Source: Tausonia pullulans (taxonomy: Eukaryota; Basidiomycota; Tremellomycetes; Cystofilobasidiales; Mrakiaceae). From it: a stretch of DNA of 64,000 nucleotides. The notes below the pieces were generated by a model. That model ran no database searches. It was not told where the DNA came from and saw only the letters and a program-made list of their open reading frames with translations. Shown piece by piece: positions 56,269 to 64,000 of the stretch (the first letter of the stretch is position 1; each line of letters starts with the position of its first letter). The stretch spans positions 186,001 through 250,000 of the forward strand of contig OX637634.1 in NCBI GenBank assembly GCA_951802195.1, given 5' to 3'. The translations under genes were made by a program, and so were the position numbers.

Positions 56269-57890
56269 TCCTTCTCCAATCCTAGCTTCTCTAAAAGCCC
56301 CTTGACCTCTCCGACGATGCGCCGGACCTCCGGCAGGTGAGTCGCGTCCCTTCGTGCCTCCCAGCGATCGACGAGCAGCCGGACTTGCGTGTGCACGAAG
56401 CTCGTCGATGGACGCCAGGCCTCTTCTTCTTGAGAGGTCTCGAGGGCGTCCTTGAGTTCTCGGGGTTGCCATCAGGGCCGGAACCAAGGAAGTAGGACCA
56501 AGCCAGAGGAGCCTCTCTAAACTTACGTTGAGCCCCCAAGCGACCATCCCCCAAAAACCCGCCCATCCCCATCCCGCATCCCTCGTGACCAACTCTTGGA
56601 CCTCCTGGACCCATTCCCGCTCCCACTCCCAGTCTGGGTTCTCCATCGTTGCCGCTCGCTGCAGGAGGAGCTCCCGGACGTCGTCGATCGAGCTCTCGCA
56701 GCTCGCGATATCGTCCACGATCGTTTGAAAGGCCGAGCCGACATTGGTCGAATTGATCCAGTTGTGGTTGATGCTAAGGGTGAGCTCGTTACCAGGTCGT
56801 TGTGAGGTGGGGACGTTGTCGACTTGGTCTGTCCGAGAGAGGGTGGCATGAATGATCGAACGGAAGGAAGCTTAAAAAGAGCTGACGAGAGCCTCACGAT
56901 ACCACCCCGAAGGCACAAAGATCGTCTCCCCAGCCTGCTGTACGACCCGTACGCTCGCCTCTCGAGCGGCTTCCCACCCAGGGAAGCGCGCGCTGTTGTC
57001 TTCATCTCGGCGAACGTCCGCGACGAGCTCGCTCCGTCGCTCGTGTGGAATGCGCCGGAGGAGGTGGGCATGTGAGGGCGGGAAGAGATGCCAAACTTTT
57101 GTTCCGAAGATGTTGGTACTCCACTTGGGGCAGACCACACGCATGAGGTGAGCCTTGGACTGGACAGAGAAGGGCGGAGACGAACGTACTGAGTAGCTCG
57201 AGTATACATCTCGGTGTATCAAGGTCGAGGTCTCCGGGCCTCCGAGATACTGAACTAGCAAAAAGGGACGGAGATAGTCAACAAGGCATCGACGACCGCC
57301 CACCCGACACGCAAAACACGCACCACAAATCGAAAGTCACTTTCCCCCCTCGACCTCTCCCACCCATTGAGCCAGTCGTCCCGAAAGACCACAGGCGTCT
57401 CGTACAACGCCGGCTGGCCCTCGCGTTCAAGTTTGTCGGCGAGATGCCAATCCTTGACGTAGCAACCCCGCCCATGGCCCGTCTTCCAGAGGTGAACAAC
57501 ATCGGCGAGCTGGGTCTGATCGCAGATCGTGGGGTCGTCTCCCTCATCTGGGCTGAGGGGCGGTCGATGGAGGGAGACAGCGTCGGAGCCTTGCAGCGAG
57601 ACGAGGCGATCCAGGTTGACGACGACAACGCCCGCCGCCATCTCGCTGGGATCCGTGGGGTGGACAGTGAGAAGGGACTGAAAACATGGCCATGAGGCAA
57701 CGAGGCCGGCTTCAAAGAGACAAGGCCGGTTCGGCAGCAGGTGGTCGCGCTACCGGCAGAAGCGAAGTGTCAGCCCGTCAGCTCTCGAGCGAAGGGCCCG
57801 GGGTAAGCGAAGAGCACTGACCAGGAAATCTGCGTAAGAAAAGGGCGCTCGACAGACAGGTACCCCGCGGTCCTCGTCGTTGCTACTCAT
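56269..57890 (-). CDS. JmjC-domain protein, JMJD4-like
   Basis: Fe(II)/2-oxoglutarate oxygenase of the JmjC type; the animal homologue JMJD4 hydroxylates translation factor eRF1. Exons from MSSNDEDRGVPVCRAPFSYA (57890) include GAGVVVVNLDRLVSLQ-like linker sequence, DVVHLWKTGHGRGCYVKDWHLADKLER, TPVVFRDDWLNGW, YLGGPETSTLIHRDVYSSYS (H-x-D iron ligands), KWSTNIFGTKVWHLFPP (2OG-binding Lys region), AGETIFVPSGWYREA, INHNWINSTNVGSAF (distal His in NHNW), and a helical tail ending ELKDALETSQEE...LLEKLGLEKEEG at 56269. FGxKxWxLFPP, GETIFVPSGW and xINHNWxNxTN are characteristic. Predicted intracellular; no signal peptide. Inner exon ends are approximate. Confidence 0.82.
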
Positions 57891-58781
57891 CGTGGTGAAA
57901 GGAGAGGGCGGGCGAACCTGGAGTGACAGTTGGAGATCGCCTGGGCGCGTTCGGCGCATGCTGAACAGGGGCCGAGTCGACCTGTCCCATCCCCACCACC
58001 CCCTCCCTCCATCTAGCCTCCACTTTCTGGTCCCTCAAGCAGGCGAACGGAGCGACCTCCCTTTACACGAGAGTGCGAGAGAGCCGGTGCAGCGTGTCCC
58101 AACACTTTGGCCTGTCTCCAGAGACTAGGAGCAGCAGGATACAGGACCTGGACTACAAGCAGTCACAGGGAGCTCAACCATTTGAAGTCGGCCGCGAGCG
58201 ACAGCTCGAACGGTGATCCACCCCTGAGCACGCGCGCGATTGTTCCACAGCGCATGCCTGACTCCAAAATGCAAGCAGCCCACGGGGCTTGCGTTGGCCT
58301 CTGTCCTTCCGAGGAAACCGAGCTTGCCAGGACAAGGTATTGGCGATCGGAGAAACGTGGAAGAGACGAGTCATGTTGAGCGAGCGTCCACCTGGAGGAG
58401 AGGCTTCTAGTTCCTTCCCGACCGAGGATTCTCTTCTTCTGTCCCGTCGACGACCCAGGTGCCGAATCTGCAGATCCGTGGGCGGACATTCAGGAAAGGG
58501 CTTATGTTTGACTCCCGACCCGAGCTCTCGGTGGAGTGGGGTGCAAGTGTGAGGGTCGGTGATGGGCCACCGTCGGGGGGTCGGTGCGGGCGCTGGGGAG
58601 GTGCGGGCGCCGAGACGAGCAAAGGGCGAGCGAGCGGCGGCTGCTTCTTCTCCATCCATCCAACCCGCCCTTGCCTTGGTCTTCCCTCTCGCCTCCCTCT
58701 CTCCCTTCCCCTTCTCGGACCCTCCTCCCCTCCTTCTTCCTCCGTCCTTTCGTCGCCCTCTCCCCTTGTGGGCCCGCTGGC
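57891..58781. promoter_or_regulatory. Divergent promoter region, JmjC gene / BTG gene
   Basis: About 890 bp between head-to-head genes. C/T-rich on the plus strand for ~120 bp before the BTG start. ORFs crossing it on both strands show no homology. Confidence 0.4.
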
Positions 58782-60164
58782 ATGCTCCCCCCCTCCGACC
58801 TCTCCCTTGAAGCCGCGCTCGGAGCGCTCATCAGCCATCTGACGGCCCCCCTCGATGGCGTCTGCTCCGCCCCCGCCGCCGCTCGCCTCCGCCAGGCGCT
58901 CGTCCGGTCGCTTTCGACGCTCTACCGGCCGACGTGGCATGAGCAGGACCCTTCGAGGGGGTCCGCCTTCCGCTCGCTTATCGCCCTCTCGGATGGTCGG
59001 CTCCCTCGCCCCATGAGGGAGGCCGCAACCGCCGCGGGCGTCGACCAGGCGAAGTGGGCAAGGACGCTCGCCCCTGCCAGCGGGGCCACCACCACCACCG
59101 AGTGGCAATGCTGGTGCGACCCGGGCAGGGTCTCCTGGCGAGACGGAGGCTGGGAATGGGAGGATGGCGTTTTCTACCTCGGAGGATGGAAGGGTAAGTC
59201 GTGCTTCCTTCCTTGCTCTCCCTCCCCCACACCTCCCTCGGCGGCGCCTCTCTTCACACACCTCAACTCCCTATCTGGGTCCCCGATTCCTCACTCGACT
59301 CCTCGCTCCGCCCATCCACCCTCCTCCCTCCATCTGCCCTCCTCTCACGACTTCTCTCTTTGCTGCCACGCCCCTGCGCTCTTTATGGTCTCCGTTTCTG
59401 ACCCTTACGGATGTTGATTGCTCTCTTCCCTCCCTCCTGCACTTCCCCGCTTCTCCCCTCGTTTCCTCCCCACAGACACCATCCGCGTCGTTTGGGCCGC
59501 ACCCTCGCTCGTCTCGTCCCTCCCTCGCGCCTCGCACGCCCTAGCCATCCGAGCACCTACCTCGGCCCCTGCTGCTCTCCCGGCGCCGACCCCTGTCTTT
59601 ACATCGTCCACGGTCGAGACGCTCTCGCCCCTCTCGGACGGTCGCCCGGACTCGCCAAGCGGTTCTGACATCTCGTCATCCACCTTCACGTCGCACTCTG
59701 CCGCTTCGGCAACATCGTCCCACCCTGTCATCGTCCTTTCCTCCGCCTCGGTCTCGTCCAACGCGAGCGACCGCTCGCGCTCAGTCTCACCTCCGGCCAA
59801 GAAGCACTCGGTCACCGCCTACGACGGCGGCAAGGTCGGGGTCCTCGGTGGCGGCGTCAAGCTCGGTGGACCTCCCCCCTCAGCGGCGACTCCCTCCCCG
59901 CCCAAGAAGCTCTTCCCCAGGGCTCCCTACGGCGGGCTCCACCAGCAGCACCATCGCCACCAGCCGGCTACCCTCGCGGCGATGCAGCAGGCACTCGGGG
60001 TCTCCCAGGCCGGCCAGGGCGTCGTCGACCCCCGCGGCGTCGCCTCGAGGCCGAGGATGGTCTCTGGCGGCAACAGACACCACCAGTCGGGCCCCTACGG
60101 CGCCCACTACGTGCAGCAGGGGCAGCCCCCTCTGGTCGGAGCGTACGGTGGTTACCTCGGCTGA
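58782..60164 (+). CDS. BTG/Tob-family anti-proliferative protein
   Basis: BTG/Tob proteins recruit the CCR4-NOT deadenylase and slow growth in animals. Two exons close in phase: 58782-59193 and 59476-60164, giving 366 aa. The BTG domain covers about residues 1-150: an N-terminal helix LEAALGALISHLTAPL, ALVRSLSTLYRPTWHEQDPS (box A; Y-x3-W-x-x-x-P), RGSAFRSLIALSDG, then EWQCWCDPGRVSWRDG (box B; W-x-DP-x-x-V-S-x-R-x-G). The second half is Ser/Pro/His-rich and disordered (HQQHHRHQP). It starts at the first ATG in frame, next to the first helix. Confidence 0.85.
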
Positions 60165-61559
60165 GGACCCTCTCACGATCATGAATTTTTTTTTCCTAAT
60201 GGTTCACAAACTCGGTTTCGGTGGGTGGCGTTCGTCGTTCTCTTTGCGTTTGGCTGCCTTCGCTGACCTCGAGCTCCTCTCCTCTTCCAGGTAGCATATC
60301 AATCAAAGGCCCCCTCCCATCAGTTTAGCAAGCAATCTCATCCCCCCGCTCACACAAACAACCTCGTCCTCTTTCTCCTTTTCTCCTTCTCTCTCTCTCT
60401 CTTCTATCGAAATCTGTACTGCTCCTCTCACGACGACCCTGTCTTTCTCCCTTCTTCACCCCCTCTTTGCCCTTTCGTTTTTCGCCCTCTCCTCCTCCTT
60501 TCCTCATCACAATTTTCTCTCTCTCTCTCGTCGCATCAATCTCTCTCTGGTCTTTGTTTTCGTCAATCCATTTCGGTCAACAACCCATACCATTCAATCC
60601 CTTTTCGATCTCATTCCTCTCATTTTTTTTTCCTGTTACCCCTTTCCCCCCCCCCCCCGCCCTTGCCCTTGCCCTTCCCTTCTTTCGTTAGTCGTCCTTT
60701 CGCTCGGTGTTTTTTCAACAACAAAAAATGCATCTTTCTCTTCCTTCGTCCTCTCTCTCTTCTACTGGAGATGCCTTCCCATCTCTTCAGAGCGATTTGC
60801 AAGTTGGAACCAGATGCGCCATCAGTGCTACGGGCGGAGCTTGTCCTCTCATCTCACGCTTCGACTTGCGCCCCGCCGTTGACCTCCAGACTCTGATGTC
60901 GGGCGCGGCGTCGACCAGCGTCCTCGCAGTCGAACGCAAAATCAGCTGCTCCTCTGCTCAAGGCATCTTGCCTACCTTGGTGAACTCCTCTGTGAGAGGT
61001 CGCTTGAGTATGGGACTGGGCTACCCTGAGCTATCTATGATCAGGAGGGGCCCATCGCCGTCTCTCCCCTCCCCCTTTTAGCCAGGCAGCGTGGGCTGAG
61101 AATTGCCCCCCCTAGGGTTTGTTTCATGTCGTCCAAAGGTCCTTGCTAATGAGATTGACGGACATGGCTCTTTCCCAGTTTGGGATGGTTGAGCGGGAAA
61201 GCAGACTGCTGGGAGACTAGGACAGCGAGGGTTCCAACAGACGCCTCTCTGGACGCAACTCTCTACCCTCTGATGGCTCTCCTACTGGGTCATCTCTTGT
61301 CACACTCGACACTACCGAAAACGGTCGATCCTTTCAATGTATCCAAATTCAAGCCCCACTTGGAGGAGACTTGGAGGAGACCAAGCTTTGTCGAGTGTCA
61401 TCCAAAAGACATGGGGATGATTTATCTCTCTGTCTCTTTACTTGACTTCGCCTGAGACTCGTCTTTCATCTCTCAGCTATCCTAGCTAGACTCTTAGATG
61501 TGTGTATAGCAGACTATTGAAGATGAATTAAAAATTAGCATCACCAATGTGTGGTAATT
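60165..61559. other. Intergenic region with long C/T-rich block
   Basis: About 1.4 kb. 60,330-60,720 is almost pure pyrimidine (CTCTCTCTCTCTCT, 14 C's near 60,646-60,659). A plus-strand frame from an ATG at 60728 to 61079 follows it directly, as a leader would precede a gene, but its product matches nothing I know and has no intron or conserved block, so it is not listed as a gene. Confidence 0.35.
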
Positions 61560-61650
61560 TGATCGATCAGGGACTCGAACCCTGGTATCCGGCGTTATGA
61601 TGAAGTGTTTCGCCACAAGCCGACGCCCTAACCACCTAGACTAATCAATC
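61560..61650 (-). tRNA. tRNA-His (anticodon GTG) with an 18-nt intron
   Basis: On the minus strand the 91 nt fold as a tRNA: acceptor GATTGAT pairs ATCGATC (one wobble), D arm GTCT-AGGTGGTTA-GGGC, anticodon stem TCGGC/GCCGG, T arm CAGGG-TTCGAGT-CCCTG, discriminator A. A box (TAGTCTAGGTGG) and B box (GGTTCGAGTCC) are both good. The anticodon loop TTGTGGC is that of tRNA-His, interrupted at the usual position after base 37 by an 18-nt intron (CGAAACACTTCATCATAA). Without the intron it is 73 nt. The acceptor sequence is unusual for tRNA-His; a pseudogene is possible but the stems are intact. Confidence 0.78.
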
Positions 61651-61763
61651 GATCAAAGGATTTAAACCCCCATTTGATGATAGTACCATCACCATCAAGG
61701 TATCACATTCGCCGCGTAAAAAGAGCTGCCACTGGATTCCCCTCCCATCCTCTATCAACCACC

Positions 61764-62061
61764 ATCCCGGTCGTTCGACCAACCCCCCCCCCCTCTCACG
61801 GCGCCCATCACACCGTCCGGCCAACCATCCCCAGTGGTTCGACCAACCCCCCCCCTCTCTCACGGCGCCCATCACGCCGTCCGGCCAACCATCATCCCCA
61901 GTGGTTCGGCCAACCCTCTTCCCACGGCGCCTCGCCCGACGTTCTCGCGCTCGGTCATGTCCGCTCTCCCTCTATCTAGCTACAACTCGCTATCTCTCAT
62001 AGGGTTACCTCGTTCTCCACGTATAACTCATGACTTAAATACAAAAAAAAAAAAAAAAAAA
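61764..62061 (+). mobile_element. SINE-like element, copy 1 (A-tailed)
   Basis: About 298 bp from TCCCGGTCGTTCGACC to a 19-base A tail (62043-62061). The head holds about 2.3 tandem units of ~75 bp, each with GGTTCGACCAACC, a C run, and CACGGCGCCCATCAC; the tail of ~72 bp before the A's is shared with the LINE copies nearby. It matches copy 2 (62802-63096, minus strand) over its whole length including the left end, so both appear full-length. No protein-coding frame. Confidence 0.6.
61766..61920 (+). repeat. GC-rich ~75-bp tandem repeat in SINE-like head
   Basis: Two full and one partial unit of GTGGTTCG(A/G)CCAACC - C(8-12) - CTCTCACGGCGCCCATCAC - (A/G)CCGTCCGGCCAACCATCCCCA. The same units recur inverted at 62,945-63,096. 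Confidence 0.75.
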
Positions 62062-62373
62062 CCCGTCGTGCGCGCGCTATCTGGTCGGCGGCGGCAGCGC
62101 GTGCCTCTCCTTAACTCTCCTCCCATCCTCCCTCCCTCCAGACGCTTGTCTGCTCGACACCGTCGCCGCCTAGGGTGATCTTCCTCCTCCACTGCACCTA
62201 CATAGCCCGGAAATGGCGATTAGTCTGGAGGCGGAGGTACAGCAAGATCGCAGCCCTCGACCCTGTCACGGATGAGGAGATCCGCGAGATCGCATCTACG
62301 ATCTGGCAGACACACTGGCAGTCGAGTACGAGGTCGATGGCTGGTAGTGGCCAGATGGATGGGACTGTGACCG
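62062..62373 (+). mobile_element. 5'-truncated LINE fragment (plus strand)
   Basis: Begins directly after the A tail of the SINE-like copy, within the LINE C-terminal coding region: VRAIWSAAAARASP, then LQTLVCSTPSPPRVIFLLHC, KWRLVWRRRYSKIAALDPVT and IREIASTIWQTHWQSSTRSM. It carries an in-frame stop and ends at DGTVTD-stop where the sequence flips orientation. It lacks both the 5' end and its own A tail. Plain LINE fossil. Confidence 0.72.
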
Positions 62374-62389
62374 ATTGACCTTTGTTTTG

Positions 62390-62796
62390 TTTTGGTTTGC
62401 ATTTCAGTCACGAGGTATTCGTAGAGGACAAAGTAATCCTATGAGAGATAGCGAGTCGTAGCTAGGTAGAGGGAGAGCGAAAGTGAAGGTAGGGGTGGAA
62501 GGAAAACAAAAGATGGGTTATGGACATAGGCCCATTAGAAAAGGTAAGATATTAAGATGACCAGATACACCAAGCATTGGCGATGTACCACCAGCCATAC
62601 TTCCCCACCCGTGACCTGCTTTTCACCCGGGATCGATGGCGGCACCGACAGCAGTACCAGCCATCTGGCCACTGCCAGCCATCCACCTCGTACTCGACTG
62701 CCAGTGTGTCTGCCAGATCGTAGATGCGATCTCGCGGATCTCCTCATCCGTGACAGGGTCGAGGGCTGCGATCTTGCTGTACCTCCGCCTCCGGAC
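62390..62796 (-). mobile_element. 5'-truncated LINE fragment (minus strand)
   Basis: On the minus strand it starts GTCCGGAGGCGGAGGTACAGC, the same LINE coding segment as the plus-strand fragment (RRRRYSKIAALDPVTDEEI), runs through the end of the protein and the 3' UTR, and ends in an A-rich tail (GCAAACCAAAACAAAACAAAGG). It lies tail-to-tail with 62062-62373, forming an imperfect palindrome of overlapping LINE sequence. Confidence 0.7.
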
Positions 62797-62801
62797 ACGG
62801 G

Positions 62802-63096
62802 TTTTTTTTTTTTGTATTTAAGTCATGAGTTATACGTGGAGAACGAGGTAACCCTATGAGAGATAGCGAGTTGTAGCTAGATAGAGGGAGAGCGGACATG
62901 ACCGAGCGCGAGAACGTCGGGCGAGGCGCCGTGGGAAGAGGGTTGGCCGAACCACTGGGGATGGTTGGCCGGACGGCGTGATGGGCGCCGTGAGAGGGGG
63001 GGGGGGGGGGGTTGGTCGAACCACTGGGGATGGTTGGCCGGACGGCGTGATGGGCGCCGTGAGAGGGGGGGGGGGGGGTTGGTCGAACCACCGGGA
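62802..63096 (-). mobile_element. SINE-like element, copy 2 (A-tailed, inverted)
   Basis: Reverse-orientation match to 61764-62061: same left end (TCCCGGTGGTTCGACC), same two tandem GC-rich units with long C/G runs (G runs at about 62,997-63,010 and 63,067-63,078), same 3' segment ending GACTTAAATAC and an A tail (12 T's at 62802-62813 on the plus strand). Confidence 0.6.
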
Positions 63097-63101
63097 ACGG
63101 G

Positions 63102-64000
63102 TTTTTTTTGTATTTAAGTCATGAGTTATACGTAGAGAACGAGGTAACCCTATGAGAGATGGTGATTCGTAGCTAGATAGAAGGAAAGCGAAAATGAAAG
63201 TAGGGGTAGAAGGAAAACAAAGGATGGGTTATGGACATAGGCCCATTAGAAAAAGGTAAGATATCAAAATGTCCGGCTAATTCAAGCGGTGGCTATGGTC
63301 TATAGTCTAGCCATACTTCTCCATCCCTGACCTGCTGTTCACCCAGGATCGATGGCGGCACCGAGGGCAGTACCAGCCATCTGGCCACTGCCAGCCATCC
63401 ACCTCGTACTCGACTGCCAGAGTGTCCGTCGGATTGTGGACGCGATCTTGCGGATTTCCTCGTCCGTGACAGGATCGAGGGCTGCGATCTTGCTGTACCT
63501 CCGCCTCCGGACGAATCGCCATGTCCGGGCTACAAAGATGCAGTGGAAGAGAAAGACCGCCCTCGGCGGCGACGGTGTCGGGCAGACGAGCGTCTGGAGG
63601 GAGGGAGGATAGGAGGGGAGCGAAGGCGAGGCACGTGCAGCAGCCGCCGACCAGATAGCGCGCACGACGGGACACGGCTCGTCGAAGAGGTGGAAGAAGG
63701 ACTCGACGGGGGCCGTCAGGCACAGCGCACATCGCTTGGACCTGTTGTGCGGCGTAGCGGTTCCGTCGGCGAGGAATGGCGCAGCAGTGTGCTTTCCTGG
63801 GTGAAGACTGTACAGCGAGAAGCGGTGGGCCAAGTCGACGTCTTCGGGCGACGCTCGGGACACGGCCTTGAGCAAGCACCACTGCCGCTTCCAATCGATC
63901 TTGGTAAGCGCCGGAAAGTGGTCTTGCCATCCCTTTGGGGTGATGAGGTCGCGGTTGGCTAGAGTACGACTGTGTGCGCCGTGGGGCTCACGAGGGACGT
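63102..64000 (-). mobile_element. LINE 3' half, A-tailed, running off the window
   Basis: Minus-strand non-LTR retrotransposon. The coding end includes DVDLAHRFSLYSLHPGKHTA, a zf-RVT knuckle CALCLTAPVESFFHLFDEPC followed by PVVRAIWSAAAARASPSLPS, VFLFHCIFVARTWRFVRRRR and YSKIAALDPVTDEEIRKIAS, stop near 63345. The 3' UTR runs to GACTTAAATAC and an A8 tail at 63109-63102. The coding part reads open as far as the window edge (about 180 codons), so this copy may be younger than the fragments beside it; its 5' part is outside the window. Confidence 0.78.

Noticed and set aside
58407-59261. 284-aa minus-strand ORF
   Set aside because: Antisense to the BTG gene exon; Gly/Arg/Glu-rich product is the complement of the Ser/Pro coding strand.
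60728-61081. Possible small gene after the pyrimidine-rich block
   Set aside because: Has a leader-like block and an ATG but no homology, no intron and no conserved motif; kept only as a note in the intergenic entry.
61180-61455. 91-aa plus-strand ORF
   Set aside because: Short, no homology, in a repeat-flanked intergenic region.
61766-63096. CRISPR-like alternation of repeats and spacers
   Set aside because: Units are directly abutting tandem repeats with C runs, without unique spacers, and the genome is eukaryotic.

Overview
The window looks like nuclear DNA of a basidiomycete fungus, most likely a red-yeast-type Pucciniomycotina (inference). It is GC-rich with C/T-rich leaders, genes are compact and on both strands, and almost every gene is split by short GT-AG introns (often 50-100 nt) with C/T-rich 3' ends. 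Several exons are only 9-20 nt long. Exons were joined by hand from splice signals, reading frame and family conservation. Where every phase closes I say so; otherwise outer coordinates are given and inner exons are approximate.

1-15,293 is a head-to-tail array of one Ty3/Gypsy chromovirus with an exact period of 4,534 bp: the tail of one copy, two nearly identical units, and a third unit whose right part is diverged and carries an inverted solo LTR flanked by a 5-bp target duplication. These are treated as fossils.

15,462-29,589 is dense host sequence: MED6, a short-chain dehydrogenase, an unrecognised 569-aa protein, a UIM-bearing protein, an MFS sugar-porter-type transporter, a Yippee protein and choline kinase. 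29,590-33,876 is gene-poor and holds a decayed LINE.

33,877-60,164 is a second dense host block: a C2H2 zinc-finger factor, a Cut8/STS1 proteasome tether, mitochondrial NAD-malic enzyme, a TMEM33/Pom33 membrane protein, an unrecognised 350-aa protein, a DinB-like protein, riboflavin synthase, a SUR7/PalI membrane protein, a Wee1-type kinase, a JMJD4-like JmjC protein and a BTG/Tob protein. These are ordinary housekeeping and regulatory genes (transcription, Kennedy-pathway lipid synthesis, riboflavin, cell-cycle control, nuclear pore/ER). I see no metabolic gene cluster.

60,165-64,000 turns into repeats: an intron-containing tRNA-His, then truncated A-tailed LINE 3' ends in both orientations and two ~297-bp SINE-like elements that share their 3' ~72 bp with the LINE. 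This LINE/SINE pair, with its recurring A(n)CCCGT junctions, is the most unusual structure in the window, followed by the retroelement array and the set of micro-exons.
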